A DNA stretch of 64,000 bases from an uncultured Roseburia sp. (GCA_947383215.1 CANDCP010000004.1:1-64000), one strand, 5' to 3'; shown: positions 1-12,285, numbered from the stretch's first letter. Numbers and translations: made by a program. The notes: generated from the sequence alone by a model not told the origin.

Positions 1-3059
<3,059 letters not shown>

Positions 3060-3061
3060 CT

Positions 3062-3090
3062 ATTATATTGGGGCAGGCGCGGTATTTCCA
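3062..3090 (-). promoter_or_regulatory. Sigma-A promoter of the beta-galactosidase gene
   Basis: On the minus strand a -35 TGGAAA (3085-3090) and a perfect -10 TATAAT (3062-3067) are separated by 17 bp, about 30 bp before the lacZ start codon. The weak -35 fits a promoter that needs an activator. Confidence 0.6.
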
Positions 3091-3100
3091 TATTCCGTAT

Positions 3101-3129
3101 TAGACAAAACATGCACAAAATGATACAAT
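3101..3129 (+). promoter_or_regulatory. Promoter of the AraC-family regulator
   Basis: TAGACA (3101-3106), a 17-bp spacer and TACAAT (3124-3129) lie just upstream of the AAGGAGG ribosome-binding site at 3138-3144. The untranslated leader would be very short (about 16 nt). Confidence 0.5.
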
Positions 3130-3151
3130 ACAATTGCAAGGAGGATTTCAG

Positions 3152-4027
3152 ATGTATACGAACAGCGCCTACTGGCACAACACAATGCGAGATTTCAAAG
3201 ACAGAAAACACCCTCTGTTTGTCGGAAGCTGCGGAACCTACCGTCTATATACAAAGCCAAAGCTGCCGACATACCGCCCCCGCGGAAGACTTGACTTCCA
3301 GCTTCTCTATATTGCTTCCGGCAAAACACATTTCTTTTTTAACGGCAGGGAAGAAATCGTAACCGCCGGACACATGGTCATATACCGTCCCAAAGAAGAA
3401 CAGAAATATTACTATTACGGCGCGGACCAGCCGGAAGTATACTGGGTGCACTTTACCGGAAACGACGTCAAAAATATCCTGCGGCAATACGGCGTCGCAG
3501 ACTCCGTACATGTCATTTACACCGGCACGTCGCTGGAATATAAACGTATTTTTACTCAGATGATTCAGGAATTACAGATGTGCAGGGAAAATTACGAAGA
3601 ATACCTAAGCCTTTTACTGCGCCAGATCTTCATTATGATCCGGCGGCAGTCCGCCGGCCGGCCCAAACCCTCTTTCAGTTATCTGGAACAGGAAATGGAA
3701 GCAGCCGTGGCTTATTTTCAGGAACACTATAATACGTCTTTTCGCATCGAGAACTATGCCGCTTCCCGCGGCATGAGCACAAGCTGGTTTATACGCAGCT
3801 TTAAAGAATTTATCGGTTCCACGCCCATGCAGTATATCCTTTCGATGCGGATTGCCAACGCGCAAAGCCTGCTGGAAACTACGGAATATAACGTGACGGA
3901 AATCGCCGATATTGTCGGATACGACAATCCGCTCTATTTTAGCCGCCTGTTTAAAAAACAAAGCGGCCTGTCCCCATCCGAGTTCCGCAAAAAAATACGT
4001 CAGAGAGACGGCGACGCATTGCGCTAA
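3152..4027 (+). CDS. AraC/XylS-family transcriptional regulator
   Basis: 291-residue DNA-binding regulator. The N-terminal half is a cupin-like sugar-sensing domain, with the stretch HMVIYRPKEEQKYYYYGADQ typical of AraC-type arabinose-binding folds. The C-terminal ~100 residues hold two helix-turn-helix motifs; the second contains the family signature region VTEIADIVGYDNPLYFSRLF followed by KKQSGLSPSEFRKK. The ATG at 3152 was chosen because AAGGAGG ends 7 nt upstream; a TTG at 3134 would lie before that site. It is transcribed divergently from lacZ with about 120 bp between the starts, so it most likely controls lacZ. The effector is inferred to be a galactoside or related sugar. Confidence 0.9.
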   Translation: MYTNSAYWHNTMRDFKDRKHPLFVGSCGTYRLYTKPKLPTYRPRGRLDFQLLYIASGKTHFFFNGREEIVTAGHMVIYRPKEEQKYYYYGADQPEVYWVHFTGNDVKNILRQYGVADSVHVIYTGTSLEYKRIFTQMIQELQMCRENYEEYLSLLLRQIFIMIRRQSAGRPKPSFSYLEQEMEAAVAYFQEHYNTSFRIENYAASRGMSTSWFIRSFKEFIGSTPMQYILSMRIANAQSLLETTEYNVTEIADIVGYDNPLYFSRLFKKQSGLSPSEFRKKIRQRDGDALR

Positions 4028-4138
4028 CTACTTTGAATCCGAGAGACTTTTTTGAAGAACAAAATCAATATCTTCCAAGTCTGCATCCGAAACGGGTTTA
4101 TCCTCAAAAAATATTTCTCCTTTATCATACATCGGCAT
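4028..4138 (-). CDS. Possible 36-residue acidic small protein
   Basis: A short minus-strand frame begins MPMYDKGEIFFEDKPVSDAD and ends QKSLSDSK. It is rich in Asp and Glu and has codon use like its neighbours. It lies 47 bp downstream of the last cassette A gene and abuts the convergent araC stop codon. The ribosome-binding site is weak (AGG about 10 nt upstream). I do not recognise a family. It could be a real small protein at the end of the operon or the remnant of a longer gene. Confidence 0.35.
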   Translation of the reverse strand: MPMYDKGEIFFEDKPVSDADLEDIDFVLQKSLSDSK

Positions 4139-4185
4139 TCATTTGAACCTGTATGTAACATCCTTTTCCAGAACAAAAAAACTGC

Positions 4186-4992
4186 TTAGCTGCACAAATC
4201 CACGCTGCGCCACATCACCCACGCCCCCACAAAACAGACTGCCGCGACAGCTAGTCCATAACTCATTCTAACCAGCTTCAGCTCCTGCACATACGCATCC
4301 TTTTGCAGCTCGCCGGTATTCTCGACTGTAAATCCTGTCCGCTGCAGACTGTTTGCCGTTTTTTGATCCATCTCCCGCTTTTTTGCAAGAACTCTTACAA
4401 GCGTACTCTTTCCATAATCTACGCTGTCTCCGCCGCAAAACATTACGGGTTCCCCGTCAGCGCGAATGTCTGTAAGAAGTACGACATTCGCGCTTCCCTT
4501 TCTTCCCTCTTCCGCCTCTTCCAACGCTTCTATGGTATACGTTACGCGTGCAATATTTTCTTCGCCATTTCCTTCGTAATCGCTTCCCCGCTTCAACTGC
4601 TCATATGCCGCCCTGTTGGCATAAAACGTCTTTGTCGCCCCTGATTCCACAATTCCGTATGCCAGTTTCAGATATTCTTTCGACAGGCAGATACAGGAGC
4701 ACGATATTTCTTCCGCCGTCTGATATTTCATGGTAACTTCCATCTCCCCCTGCATGCTAAACGCTTTCACATTTTCCAGTTCCGCAATCTCCCTAAGCTT
4801 CGCCCCAGGCACGCCGCCCGACGCATTTCCCGCCAACACATACTCTATCGGACTTTGAAGAAACCGATACAGCAAAACGCCGTTATAAATGACGTTTACC
4901 AAAAAACAGGCTCCGATCACAAGATAGAGCAGCATCATTTTTACGGTATCGTTCTGCTTTCTAAGCCTCCAAAAACGTTTCCACCGCCTCAT
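4186..4992 (-). CDS. Membrane protein with extracellular domain, cassette A accessory
   Basis: 268 residues. A membrane helix near residues 20-42 (MMLLYLVIGACFLVNVIYNG) is followed by an extracytoplasmic domain of about 190 residues and a second helix near the C-terminus (YGLAVAAVCFVGAWVMW). The two-helix layout with a large external loop resembles the periplasmic part of MacB/FtsX permeases, but the FtsX transmembrane bundle is absent. The start at 4992 overlaps the upstream stop as ATGA and has AAGGAAG upstream; an ATG at 5022 would overlap the upstream gene by 34 bp. It is last in the cassette A operon. Function unknown; a partner of the ABC transporter is inferred from position. Confidence 0.8.
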   Translation of the reverse strand: MRRWKRFWRLRKQNDTVKMMLLYLVIGACFLVNVIYNGVLLYRFLQSPIEYVLAGNASGGVPGAKLREIAELENVKAFSMQGEMEVTMKYQTAEEISCSCICLSKEYLKLAYGIVESGATKTFYANRAAYEQLKRGSDYEGNGEENIARVTYTIEALEEAEEGRKGSANVVLLTDIRADGEPVMFCGGDSVDYGKSTLVRVLAKKREMDQKTANSLQRTGFTVENTGELQKDAYVQELKLVRMSYGLAVAAVCFVGAWVMWRSVDLCS

Positions 4993-6425
4993 ACACTTTT
5001 CTTCCTTATCTTTTCCACACAAAATACGACCGCAAAGATACTAAGTATCCCTCCAATTATCGCCATAATGATCCACCACTGGCCGCTCTCATCCTCCGGC
5101 TCGCTCCCGCTTCCCAAAAACGGCGACGCGATCGCAGTCTGAAAACTTGTGACCTCGCTTAATTCTTCTCCGGCTTCGTTCTCATAATAAAACGTAAGCG
5201 TTCCCTCTGTCTCTCCGTACAAACTTCCTCCCCCGGACAGTCCGCTGACAGTAATCTGCGCAGACGCCTGGCCCTGCGCTCCCGGCTCAATATCCCCGAT
5301 AAAAATCGTGCCCGCAGCCGTCAGCCCGTCCGCCTCTAAAACGGCCCTCACATTGTAAACCTTGCTCCTGCCCAAATTCATCGCAAAAGCCTGCGCCTCG
5401 ACTACATCCGACACGGTAAGCTCCGACGGAATTGAAAGCGGATCAAACTGCATTTTCACAGGCTGGTTTACCGAACACTTTACTCTGCCCTCCCCGGTAT
5501 ATACGTTCCCCTTTGCATCGGCATAATCCATGGCAAGCGTAAAATGATACTGTCCCGCGGGAACCGCCGCTCCAATCCTGTATGTGTACGAAAGAACGTG
5601 CGTCTCTTTTGCGCCGAGCGCCTCTATATATTTTGTATCGGATTCGTCCATCAGCGTAAACTGCTCTGTGGGCGCGCTGACGCTTACCGTCATATTTTTT
5701 ACGGAATCCGCGCCGCTTGTATTTACGAGCGTAATTTCCGCCGTCACCTCGTCTCCCGCCAGAATTTCATCTTTCGAAAATTTATAGGACGCAACAAGCA
5801 CCTTCGGGGCAAACACGGGAGGCTCTTCGGGTTCCGCGGCCGGCTCCGCCGGCTGGGGCTCCTCCCCCGGATTCTTGCCGTCCGTAATCGTTACAAACAC
5901 GGTAAACGTCTGCTCTACCGGATTCCCGGCCTTATCCTCCGCCACGGCCGTAAGCGTAACCGGATAACTGCCGTTGACGCGGTCCCCTTTCAGCTCCAGC
6001 CAGAACGCCACCACATAACTCTTTACTTTTTTGCCGCCGTCGTTTACCTTTGCCTTCCGGTATTTTACATTTTTCTCATAATTCTTATGAACAAACGGCG
6101 CGCTCTGCGCGTCCCCCAAATCAAGCGAAACCTTTATCGTGTTGTCCTTTAAATTTTTGCTGCTCAAAATCGGGGCTACCAGATATACGCTTCCGTTTTC
6201 CACTTTCGGGACATACCCCTCGGAATACGTCTTATCCATCCCGTCATAGCGGTTCTCGCTGTCGAGGGTAAGCCGCGCAGCCGCGCCCGTCCCTATGTCT
6301 TCCGGCGTATCCCCGTCTTTTGAGACGTCCGCTCCGCTATCCGGCTGCGCGGCATACAAGATCTGTCCCCCGGTCAATAATCCAAGTAATATCAAAACAA
6401 CCGCCAACTTCTTTACAAATTTCAT
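4989..6425 (-). CDS. Secreted, membrane-anchored Ig-like-domain protein, cassette A accessory
   Basis: About 478 residues. An N-terminal signal peptide (MKFVKKLAVVLILLGLLTGG) is followed by a region rich in Asp and Ser, an Ig-like segment, a Pro/Glu-rich linker near residue 190 (EEPQPAEPAAEPEEPP) and two beta-rich domains resembling CARDB/NEW3 modules. A C-terminal membrane helix (WWIIMAIIGGILSIFAVVF) and basic tail KIRKK anchor it. Start at 6425 overlaps the ATPase stop as ATGA with GGAGG 10 nt upstream; an ATG at 6431 is possible. Such proteins often accompany ABC exporters and may present or receive a substrate outside the membrane, but that role is inferred. Confidence 0.82.
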   Translation of the reverse strand: MKFVKKLAVVLILLGLLTGGQILYAAQPDSGADVSKDGDTPEDIGTGAAARLTLDSENRYDGMDKTYSEGYVPKVENGSVYLVAPILSSKNLKDNTIKVSLDLGDAQSAPFVHKNYEKNVKYRKAKVNDGGKKVKSYVVAFWLELKGDRVNGSYPVTLTAVAEDKAGNPVEQTFTVFVTITDGKNPGEEPQPAEPAAEPEEPPVFAPKVLVASYKFSKDEILAGDEVTAEITLVNTSGADSVKNMTVSVSAPTEQFTLMDESDTKYIEALGAKETHVLSYTYRIGAAVPAGQYHFTLAMDYADAKGNVYTGEGRVKCSVNQPVKMQFDPLSIPSELTVSDVVEAQAFAMNLGRSKVYNVRAVLEADGLTAAGTIFIGDIEPGAQGQASAQITVSGLSGGGSLYGETEGTLTFYYENEAGEELSEVTSFQTAIASPFLGSGSEPEDESGQWWIIMAIIGGILSIFAVVFCVEKIRKKSV

Positions 6426-7057
6426 TCCCATCTGTCCTCCATCTCATGAACCGCGTCACATAATACTTCTATGTCCTGCGCATTGTGGCTCGCAAGCAAT
6501 ATTGATTTTCCCTGCGCCTTTAATTCCTTCAGCAGCTCGCGCATCTTGGCAACGCCCGCCTTATCCAGCCCGTTAAACGGCTCATCCAAAATCAATACGT
6601 CAGGGTCTTCCATAATAGCCTGTGCGATCCCAAGTCTCTGGCGCATTCCGAGCGAATACTTTGAAACGGGCTTTTTCATTCCGGCGTCAAGTCCGACGCG
6701 TTTCAGGCTTTCTACGATCTCCCGCTTTCCGATCCGCGCTTTCAGGGACGAGAGAATTTTTAAATTCTTATATCCGCTCAAATTCGGAATAAACCCCGGC
6801 GTCTCGATAATGACGCCCAGACCGTCCGGAAAATCGCACTCCCTCCCGACCTGTTTTCCGTTTACAATAATCGTTCCGCTATCCGGCTTTAAAAAACCGC
6901 AGATACATTTCATCAGCACCGTCTTTCCGCTTCCGTTATTTCCGACTATCCCGTATATCTCCCCCGCGGAAATTTTGAAGTTTACGTCTCTTAAAATCTT
7001 TTCCCTGCCAAACGCTTTATTTACATGTTCTACAATTACTCCCGCCGGCCTTTCCAT
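6422..7057 (-). CDS. ABC transporter ATP-binding protein, cassette A
   Basis: 211-residue nucleotide-binding subunit. Walker A is GNNGSGKT at residues 39-46, the ABC signature SLGMRQ near 135, Walker B VLILDEP near 154-160 and the H-loop His at 191. The segment IETPGFIPNLSGYKNLKIL between Walker A and the signature is shared with the two other ATPases in this window (12581-13210 and 24310-24948), marking them as paralogs in the BcrA/NatA-like export group. The ATG at 7057 has AGGAAGGAGG 9 nt upstream; longer starts would run into the upstream permease. It energises the two permeases encoded just upstream. Substrate unknown. Confidence 0.92.
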   Translation of the reverse strand: MERPAGVIVEHVNKAFGREKILRDVNFKISAGEIYGIVGNNGSGKTVLMKCICGFLKPDSGTIIVNGKQVGRECDFPDGLGVIIETPGFIPNLSGYKNLKILSSLKARIGKREIVESLKRVGLDAGMKKPVSKYSLGMRQRLGIAQAIMEDPDVLILDEPFNGLDKAGVAKMRELLKELKAQGKSILLASHNAQDIEVLCDAVHEMEDRWE

Positions 7058-7076
7058 GCGCCGCGCCTCCTTCCTC

Positions 7077-7973
7077 TCACCGCTTCTGCGTGCCCGTAAA
7101 ATGAAAACTGTAATTTCGGATTCTGTGCAAAGACATGCCAAACAATACCATACTTCCCGCCACAAAAAAGGTATAGGACACCCAAAGCTTCGGCAGATTG
7201 TCATAACCGAAATTGTGCATATAGTACGTCGCATGATTTAACGGCGACAGCCATCCGAACGCGATATTCGCAAGCTTCATCCGCTCTATCGGAATCTCAA
7301 ACCACTCCGCAATCACTTCCGGATTCAGCAAAAAACCGTAACCTCCAAATACAATTCCGCCGATCATGCCGCCGTTTTCCTTCCACAAATTCAGATACAA
7401 GATCAATGCCGCCATAAAAACGGAATATCCAAGCATAAGGCAAAAAATGTGCAGCATGCATTCGTACGGAAACGACAGCTCCAGCACCTTTACAAACGCC
7501 GGAATTGCAATCTCTTTTCCGATATCCGAATATCCCAGGATCGCAGCCGTGTTGCTCCATAAATTTGCCGGGTATGACTTTGCCCCCGCGAGAATACAAG
7601 TGGATAATAAAATAAAGCACGTCAGCGCAAGGGTCGAAAGCACAAGATACACAATCTGCCCGAGCATCCAGGTCCTTCGGTTGATACGAAGCAAAAACAG
7701 CGGAACCTCATTTCCAAGATTCGGCATGTCCGCAAACAGCAACAGCAGCAGCAGCGATATCAACAGCACGGAATTGGCGTCCCCAAACGTCCAGATAAAC
7801 GGCTCCGCAAGCTGCAGCAGCGTATTATGCTCCGCGGCGAACGTCACCGCCTTATCCGATAAGAGAAAGCACAGGATAAATGCCAGGCAAAAAGCCAGAA
7901 AGACCCTCGGATTTTTTCTCCACCCGTAAAAATTCGCAGACGATACCCGCCATACCTGCCTGACTCTATACAC
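7077..7973 (-). CDS. ABC-2-like permease 1, cassette A
   Basis: 298 residues with about six hydrophobic segments. The conserved block EPFIWTFGDANSVLL...FADMPNLG...RTWMLGQI matches the pattern EPF-NS-SDFP-GR-W-LG found in the permeases at 13207 and 24972, so these three are orthologous members of one family. A GTG start at 7973 overlaps the preceding gene by 8 bp and has GGAGG upstream, implying translational coupling. It should form the membrane channel together with the second permease at 7966-8589. Confidence 0.86.
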   Translation of the reverse strand: MYRVRQVWRVSSANFYGWRKNPRVFLAFCLAFILCFLLSDKAVTFAAEHNTLLQLAEPFIWTFGDANSVLLISLLLLLLFADMPNLGNEVPLFLLRINRRTWMLGQIVYLVLSTLALTCFILLSTCILAGAKSYPANLWSNTAAILGYSDIGKEIAIPAFVKVLELSFPYECMLHIFCLMLGYSVFMAALILYLNLWKENGGMIGGIVFGGYGFLLNPEVIAEWFEIPIERMKLANIAFGWLSPLNHATYYMHNFGYDNLPKLWVSYTFFVAGSMVLFGMSLHRIRNYSFHFTGTQKR

Positions 7974-8589
7974 GCTCCATACACCTCCTTAAAATCCGGT
8001 AATACATTGCAAGCAGCATAAACATCACGCCCGAAAGCATTATCACAATTCCCCAATCCCCAAATATCCACGTATGCTTTGGATAAACCCACTCGCACGG
8101 ATACAGGCAATAGAGCGCTCCAAAATACCTCTCATAGAGAATAATCAGCAGATAATATATGACAAAAGCGCCGCCATACGCAATATAGCGGCTTTTTGAC
8201 CATGCCGCCAGCGTCGCCGAGAATACCGCCCACATCATTCCCGACACGAAAATCAACATCAGGCTGATCTCTTCCGCCTCTTCGCGCGCGATTTTATATA
8301 CCAGGCATCCGAACGTCCCGGGAAGTCCGCCACAGATTCCGCAGGCAAAAAATTTCCCGAAAATATACGGCGTTATACCACACCTTGGAAGAGAGGCTTT
8401 GAGAAATCCGCTCTTATATTCCACAAGCCAGGCGGCAGCGTACGGAAACGCCGCCGCAATCGGCAGACTCATCCGAAACAAGTCAGAATCAAATCCCGCC
8501 TGAAATAAGATAAACACTTCTACAATCAGGCTTGCCGCAAAGCCTTTGGAGCAAAGCCCTCTTTTTAAATCCGACTCAAAGCCGTTCAT
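7966..8589 (-). CDS. ABC-2-like permease 2, cassette A
   Basis: 207 residues, hydrophobic, about six membrane segments. The region SLPIAAAFPYAAAWLVEYKS then a K-F segment corresponds to LPIAVSFP in the 14108 gene and LPIIVAFP in the 25848 gene, so it is the cassette A version of that second permease type. It is shorter than its paralogs (237 and 289 residues). The ATG at 8589 lies one base past the lipoprotein stop codon, so it is probably coupled to it; no strong separate ribosome-binding site is visible. Confidence 0.84.
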   Translation of the reverse strand: MNGFESDLKRGLCSKGFAASLIVEVFILFQAGFDSDLFRMSLPIAAAFPYAAAWLVEYKSGFLKASLPRCGITPYIFGKFFACGICGGLPGTFGCLVYKIAREEAEEISLMLIFVSGMMWAVFSATLAAWSKSRYIAYGGAFVIYYLLIILYERYFGALYCLYPCEWVYPKHTWIFGDWGIVIMLSGVMFMLLAMYYRILRRCMERV

Positions 8590-8590
8590 C

Positions 8591-10123
8591 CTAATAACCC
8601 AGCGTCCGGTCGATAATCGAGCCGTCGATCGCATTGATTGTCATAATGCACGCATTCTGGTCAACCGCTTCCTTTTCCCCGTAAGCATCCGTACGTTTTC
8701 CTATAAAATCCCATACCGGAACGAGAAGCCCCGTATCAAAGCTGTCGGCCTCGCTGATTCTTGTATAGCGGAGAACCACGCTGTGTACGTCTATGGAAAC
8801 GCGGTCCTCCTCGTCTTTGCCTTCTCCTCTCGCATTCGCAACGGTAACCATCTGCTCAAAAATCTGCTTTATCTCATCAAAGCTTTTCATGCTGGATTTA
8901 TCTACAACCGTTTCTGTGATTTCCACCGGCGAATTGTAATAAAACCCTACAATTCCGCTATCGTTGACTACGACTTCTATATTCTCCCCGGCCCATTCTC
9001 TCTTGACATAGTCGTCTCCCTGCCATCCGTCGGTATACTTAGAGCCCCCTTCATTGTCGACAAACACACCGTCAATATTCCTTAAATATTTAAAAATGTA
9101 CACCTTGCGGTATCCGGTCTTCTCCCCGCCGTCCAATACGCCGCACGCCTGACCGTACAGTCCTCCTTCGCTGCACTCAAAATCGTCAAGTCCCAGACTG
9201 CGCAAAAGCTCCCCGGCCTTCGCCTGCGCCTCTTCCTGCGTTATAGTTGTCGGCATATCCGTATACTCCTGCAGATAGTTTTCCGTCTCTCCCCCCTCTA
9301 CCAGCAGGTGATCCTTGGGATCCTCCTCCCCGATCTTCCACCTTCCAAGATCGCTGGTCTCGCCCACAACGACCTGACTAATCTTCATATCTCCGTGACT
9401 GTCGCTGTCATATCGAAGACAGTTCCCATAATCCTCATTGTTCTGTACATACAAGGCGGTGTACTTCCCGTTTTTTCCGTCGCTGACCCCATAGTACACG
9501 TCGCCGGAAGCGTTCAGCGAGTACTCCCAGGAATAAAAATCGTTCTGCTTATCTTTCTCATACAGCTCTGCCACGCTGTGCAGCAGGCCGTCCGACGGGT
9601 AATCCGCATATTCTATTTCGTCCTTAGTGCTCTCATATTCCGCCTGAAGCTCGTCGATCATCCGCTGCGTCTCGTCTTTCATATCCGGAAATTCATCCAG
9701 CTGCTGCCGAAGCATCTGGATTTCCTGTTCGATCATCGCTCTCGTTTTCATCTCTTTTACGCTTCCGTCATAAAGCGTCTCATCCTGCACGAGCACCTCC
9801 TTTACTTTATTCAGAAAGTCCTGATCCATCTTCTTTTGCTTCACACGCATAACGGACATCTGACCGGTTCCCGGAATATCGACCTTCGCGTCTACGTTTA
9901 CCGAGACCTTCAGCGATTCGTCGTCGATTGTCGTCTGATAATTATCGTAATTTTTTGCAACGTCCGTCACGCTCTTGAAACCGCCCTCCGTATTCTGCGC
10001 TTCGTCGATCATGTTGTCAAAATCCTTGTTCTTTACGATTGAGGAATCCGGACTGTTCTGACAGGCAGAAAACACGACTGTCATTGCCAGGCCAAACGCA
10101 AGTAAATTTTTATTTTTTCTCAT
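8591..10123 (-). CDS. Large lipoprotein of unknown function, cassette A
   Basis: 510 residues with a lipoprotein signal peptide; the lipobox VFSAC places the lipidated Cys at residue 21. A charged, partly helical region near residues 120-190 (Glu/Gln/Lys rich) is followed by a mixed domain. The C-terminus, LLVPVWDFIGKR...IMTINAIDGSIIDRT, resembles PepSY/YycI-like ends and is echoed by the lipoproteins of cassettes B and C. From memory it resembles a Lachnospiraceae domain of unknown function (DUF6034-type), unverified. Start at 10123 has AAAGGAG 7 nt upstream. It sits first in the transporter operon, so it is probably an external sensor or binding partner of the ABC transporter. Confidence 0.85.
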   Translation of the reverse strand: MRKNKNLLAFGLAMTVVFSACQNSPDSSIVKNKDFDNMIDEAQNTEGGFKSVTDVAKNYDNYQTTIDDESLKVSVNVDAKVDIPGTGQMSVMRVKQKKMDQDFLNKVKEVLVQDETLYDGSVKEMKTRAMIEQEIQMLRQQLDEFPDMKDETQRMIDELQAEYESTKDEIEYADYPSDGLLHSVAELYEKDKQNDFYSWEYSLNASGDVYYGVSDGKNGKYTALYVQNNEDYGNCLRYDSDSHGDMKISQVVVGETSDLGRWKIGEEDPKDHLLVEGGETENYLQEYTDMPTTITQEEAQAKAGELLRSLGLDDFECSEGGLYGQACGVLDGGEKTGYRKVYIFKYLRNIDGVFVDNEGGSKYTDGWQGDDYVKREWAGENIEVVVNDSGIVGFYYNSPVEITETVVDKSSMKSFDEIKQIFEQMVTVANARGEGKDEEDRVSIDVHSVVLRYTRISEADSFDTGLLVPVWDFIGKRTDAYGEKEAVDQNACIMTINAIDGSIIDRTLGY

Positions 10124-10163
10124 ATCTATTCTCCTTTCGATGCGTAACAAAATGGTGTCGCAT

Positions 10164-10213
10164 AAAAAATCCATGCCAAAACAACCTTACGAGATTATCC
10201 TAGCATGGATTCT
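10164..10213 (-). terminator. Terminator after the histidine kinase gene
   Basis: AATCCATGC (10168-10176) pairs with GCATGGATT (10203-10211) and on the minus strand is followed by a run of T. It separates the two-component operon from the cassette A operon, so the latter should have its own promoter within 10124-10235. Confidence 0.65.
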
Positions 10214-10235
10214 TACATCAAGTATTCATCATTTT

Positions 10236-11618
10236 TTAAACAAATTGTAAAATCATTCTTGTTCCCTTTTGCGGTTCGCTCTCTATCGCAAGCGTGACAT
10301 TATGCCGCTTTGCAATCGTCGCGGTAAGCGCGAGTCCAAGTCCCGCGCCGCCTTTCCTGCGGCTCCTGGATTTATCGATCATATAGAACGGCTCTAAAAT
10401 TTTATCCTGTTCCTCTCTCGGTATTCCCTGCCCGAAATCGCACACCTCGATATATCTTCCGTACGCCTTTAAGAGAACTGTCCCTCCCGGCTCGCTGGCC
10501 CAGATCGCATTGTCGACCAAGTTAATCACAACATCCGTCATCAGATCCGCATCCATTAAAAAATGCTCTCCATGCTCTGTGATTTCAAGCTTTATCCGCC
10601 TCTCCCGCAGCGTACGCCCGCAGGATTTTGCCGCCGCCTCAAAAATGACTTTGACCGGCGTATCTGAAAATTCCAGTTCTCCGTCGCAGTCAAGCTCCAA
10701 AAGCTTCATCATTTTCTTAGACAGACGCTCCAGCCTGGTACATTCCTCATAAATATACAGCAATGCCTCTTCCCGCTGCTCCTCGCTAAGCTTCACGGTC
10801 AGAAGGGTCTGGGCATAGCCTGAAATCGCAGTCATCGGCGTCTTCAGCTCATGCGTCAGATTTCCCATAAACAACGTTTTTTTCGCCTCGGACTCCTCTA
10901 AGCTTTTTGTTCTCGCCTCTACCGCCTCCGCCATTTTGTTAAAGCTCTCCTGCAGCTGACCGATCTCATCCCGGCGTCTCACCTCGAATCTCCAGTCGTA
11001 CTGCCCCGCCGCCATATGCCTCGTCGTATCATTCAGCTCCTGCAGCGGCCTTAACGCGCGCTTTAACAAAACAGCCAGCAAGATTAGCGTTACCGCCGCA
11101 ACCGCCAACGTAATCATTCCCATACACACGGTCAGCCATTCCATTTTATTCCGGACATAAGAAATATCCTCAAACCGATAAAACACAATCTCATTTTTTA
11201 TATCCTTGCAAAAAACAAGATAGCGCTTTCCTTCCCATTTCACCGACGCATAACTGAGCGATTCGTAAGTCTCATACTCCAGTTTATCAAGTTCCTCCCC
11301 CTCAAACACCGTATGATTGTAAATTTCTTCAAACTGTGTTTCCCCGTTCTTATGAATCTTTCGCACGGCAATATTGTACTCGTCCCATTTTGTCTTAAAA
11401 TAATAATCGACAAAGACATCTTCATCCGCCGCATACCCGGCGGATTCCAGCCGCTCGGAAAATTCGGCGGCAATGAGGTATGAATTCTGATACGCCTTGA
11501 TAAACGCCTCATTCCAAAAGCTTCTTTTCGTCAAAATCCAGATGACGGCGTCTGTGAGCAAAGACGCCGCGATAACCGCCGCACAGCTAATCAGCGTAAT
11601 CCGCGTTCTCAGTTTCAA
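10236..11618 (-). CDS. Sensor histidine kinase
   Basis: 460-residue membrane sensor. Membrane helices near residues 9-29 and 163-186 bracket a ~130-residue extracellular sensor domain; a HAMP linker follows (residues ~187-240). The phosphoacceptor His is 256 in the H-box NLTHELKTPMTAISGYAQ. The ATPase domain has the N-box VVINLVDNAIWAS near 363-375, the G1 box CDFGQGIP and the G2 box GAGLGLAL. The start is a TTG at 11618, 4 bp after the response regulator stop, with GGAGG 11 nt upstream. It phosphorylates the regulator encoded upstream. Its position before cassette A suggests that it senses envelope stress or the cassette A ligand. Confidence 0.93.
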   Translation of the reverse strand: MKLRTRITLISCAAVIAASLLTDAVIWILTKRSFWNEAFIKAYQNSYLIAAEFSERLESAGYAADEDVFVDYYFKTKWDEYNIAVRKIHKNGETQFEEIYNHTVFEGEELDKLEYETYESLSYASVKWEGKRYLVFCKDIKNEIVFYRFEDISYVRNKMEWLTVCMGMITLAVAAVTLILLAVLLKRALRPLQELNDTTRHMAAGQYDWRFEVRRRDEIGQLQESFNKMAEAVEARTKSLEESEAKKTLFMGNLTHELKTPMTAISGYAQTLLTVKLSEEQREEALLYIYEECTRLERLSKKMMKLLELDCDGELEFSDTPVKVIFEAAAKSCGRTLRERRIKLEITEHGEHFLMDADLMTDVVINLVDNAIWASEPGGTVLLKAYGRYIEVCDFGQGIPREEQDKILEPFYMIDKSRSRRKGGAGLGLALTATIAKRHNVTLAIESEPQKGTRMILQFV

Positions 11619-11622
11619 TTCC

Positions 11623-12285
11623 CTATTCCTCCAAACGATATCCGAGCTTCGAGATGGTCTTTATCTGATCCGCAAGGCCAAGCTTTTTTCGAAGCTGCCC
11701 GATATGTACGTCCACGGTTCGCGTCTCGCCCACATAATCGACGCCCCACACCATCCGCAAAAGGTTCTCCCTTGAAATCGCTATATTCTTGTTCTTCGCC
11801 AGCACAGCCAACAGCTCAAATTCCATCGGTTTCAGCGGCACCTCCTCGCCGTTCTGACGGACCGTATGCTCTTCAAAATTGATTTCCATGTTGAGAATTT
11901 TAATCACATGATTCAGCTTATTGGAGCGATTTAACACTTTCTCAATTCGGACAAGCAGCTCTAACACTTCAAACGGTTTGACGATATAATCCTCGGCCCC
12001 GCCTTTTAATCCCTGAATCTTAGAGGCAAGATCGTCCTTCGCCGTCAGAAAAATAACCGGTATCCCGTAACGCTTCATCACGTCCAACAGTTCAAACCCG
12101 TCCATCCCCGGAAGCATCACATCCAAAAGCGCCAGGTCATACGCATGATCCTCCTCTAACGCGAAAGCCGCCTCCTTCCCGTCAAAATAAACCTGCGTCT
12201 CATAATTTGAGACGCCAAGATTCATCGCTATCATTTTCGCAATAGCCGCCTCATCTTCTACAATTAAAATTCTGTTTTTTGACAT
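11623..12285 (-). CDS. OmpR-family response regulator
   Basis: 220 residues. An N-terminal receiver domain has acidic residues in VEDE, the phosphoacceptor Asp55 in LALLDVMLPGMDG, a Thr in FLTAKDD and Lys in IVKPFE. The C-terminal winged-helix DNA-binding domain contains RTVDVHIGQLRKKLG. It is the partner of the histidine kinase that follows directly. Candidate targets are its own operon and cassette A, which lies downstream on the same strand. The gene is first in its operon and has a good promoter upstream. Confidence 0.95.
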   Translation of the reverse strand: MSKNRILIVEDEAAIAKMIAMNLGVSNYETQVYFDGKEAAFALEEDHAYDLALLDVMLPGMDGFELLDVMKRYGIPVIFLTAKDDLASKIQGLKGGAEDYIVKPFEVLELLVRIEKVLNRSNKLNHVIKILNMEINFEEHTVRQNGEEVPLKPMEFELLAVLAKNKNIAISRENLLRMVWGVDYVGETRTVDVHIGQLRKKLGLADQIKTISKLGYRLEE

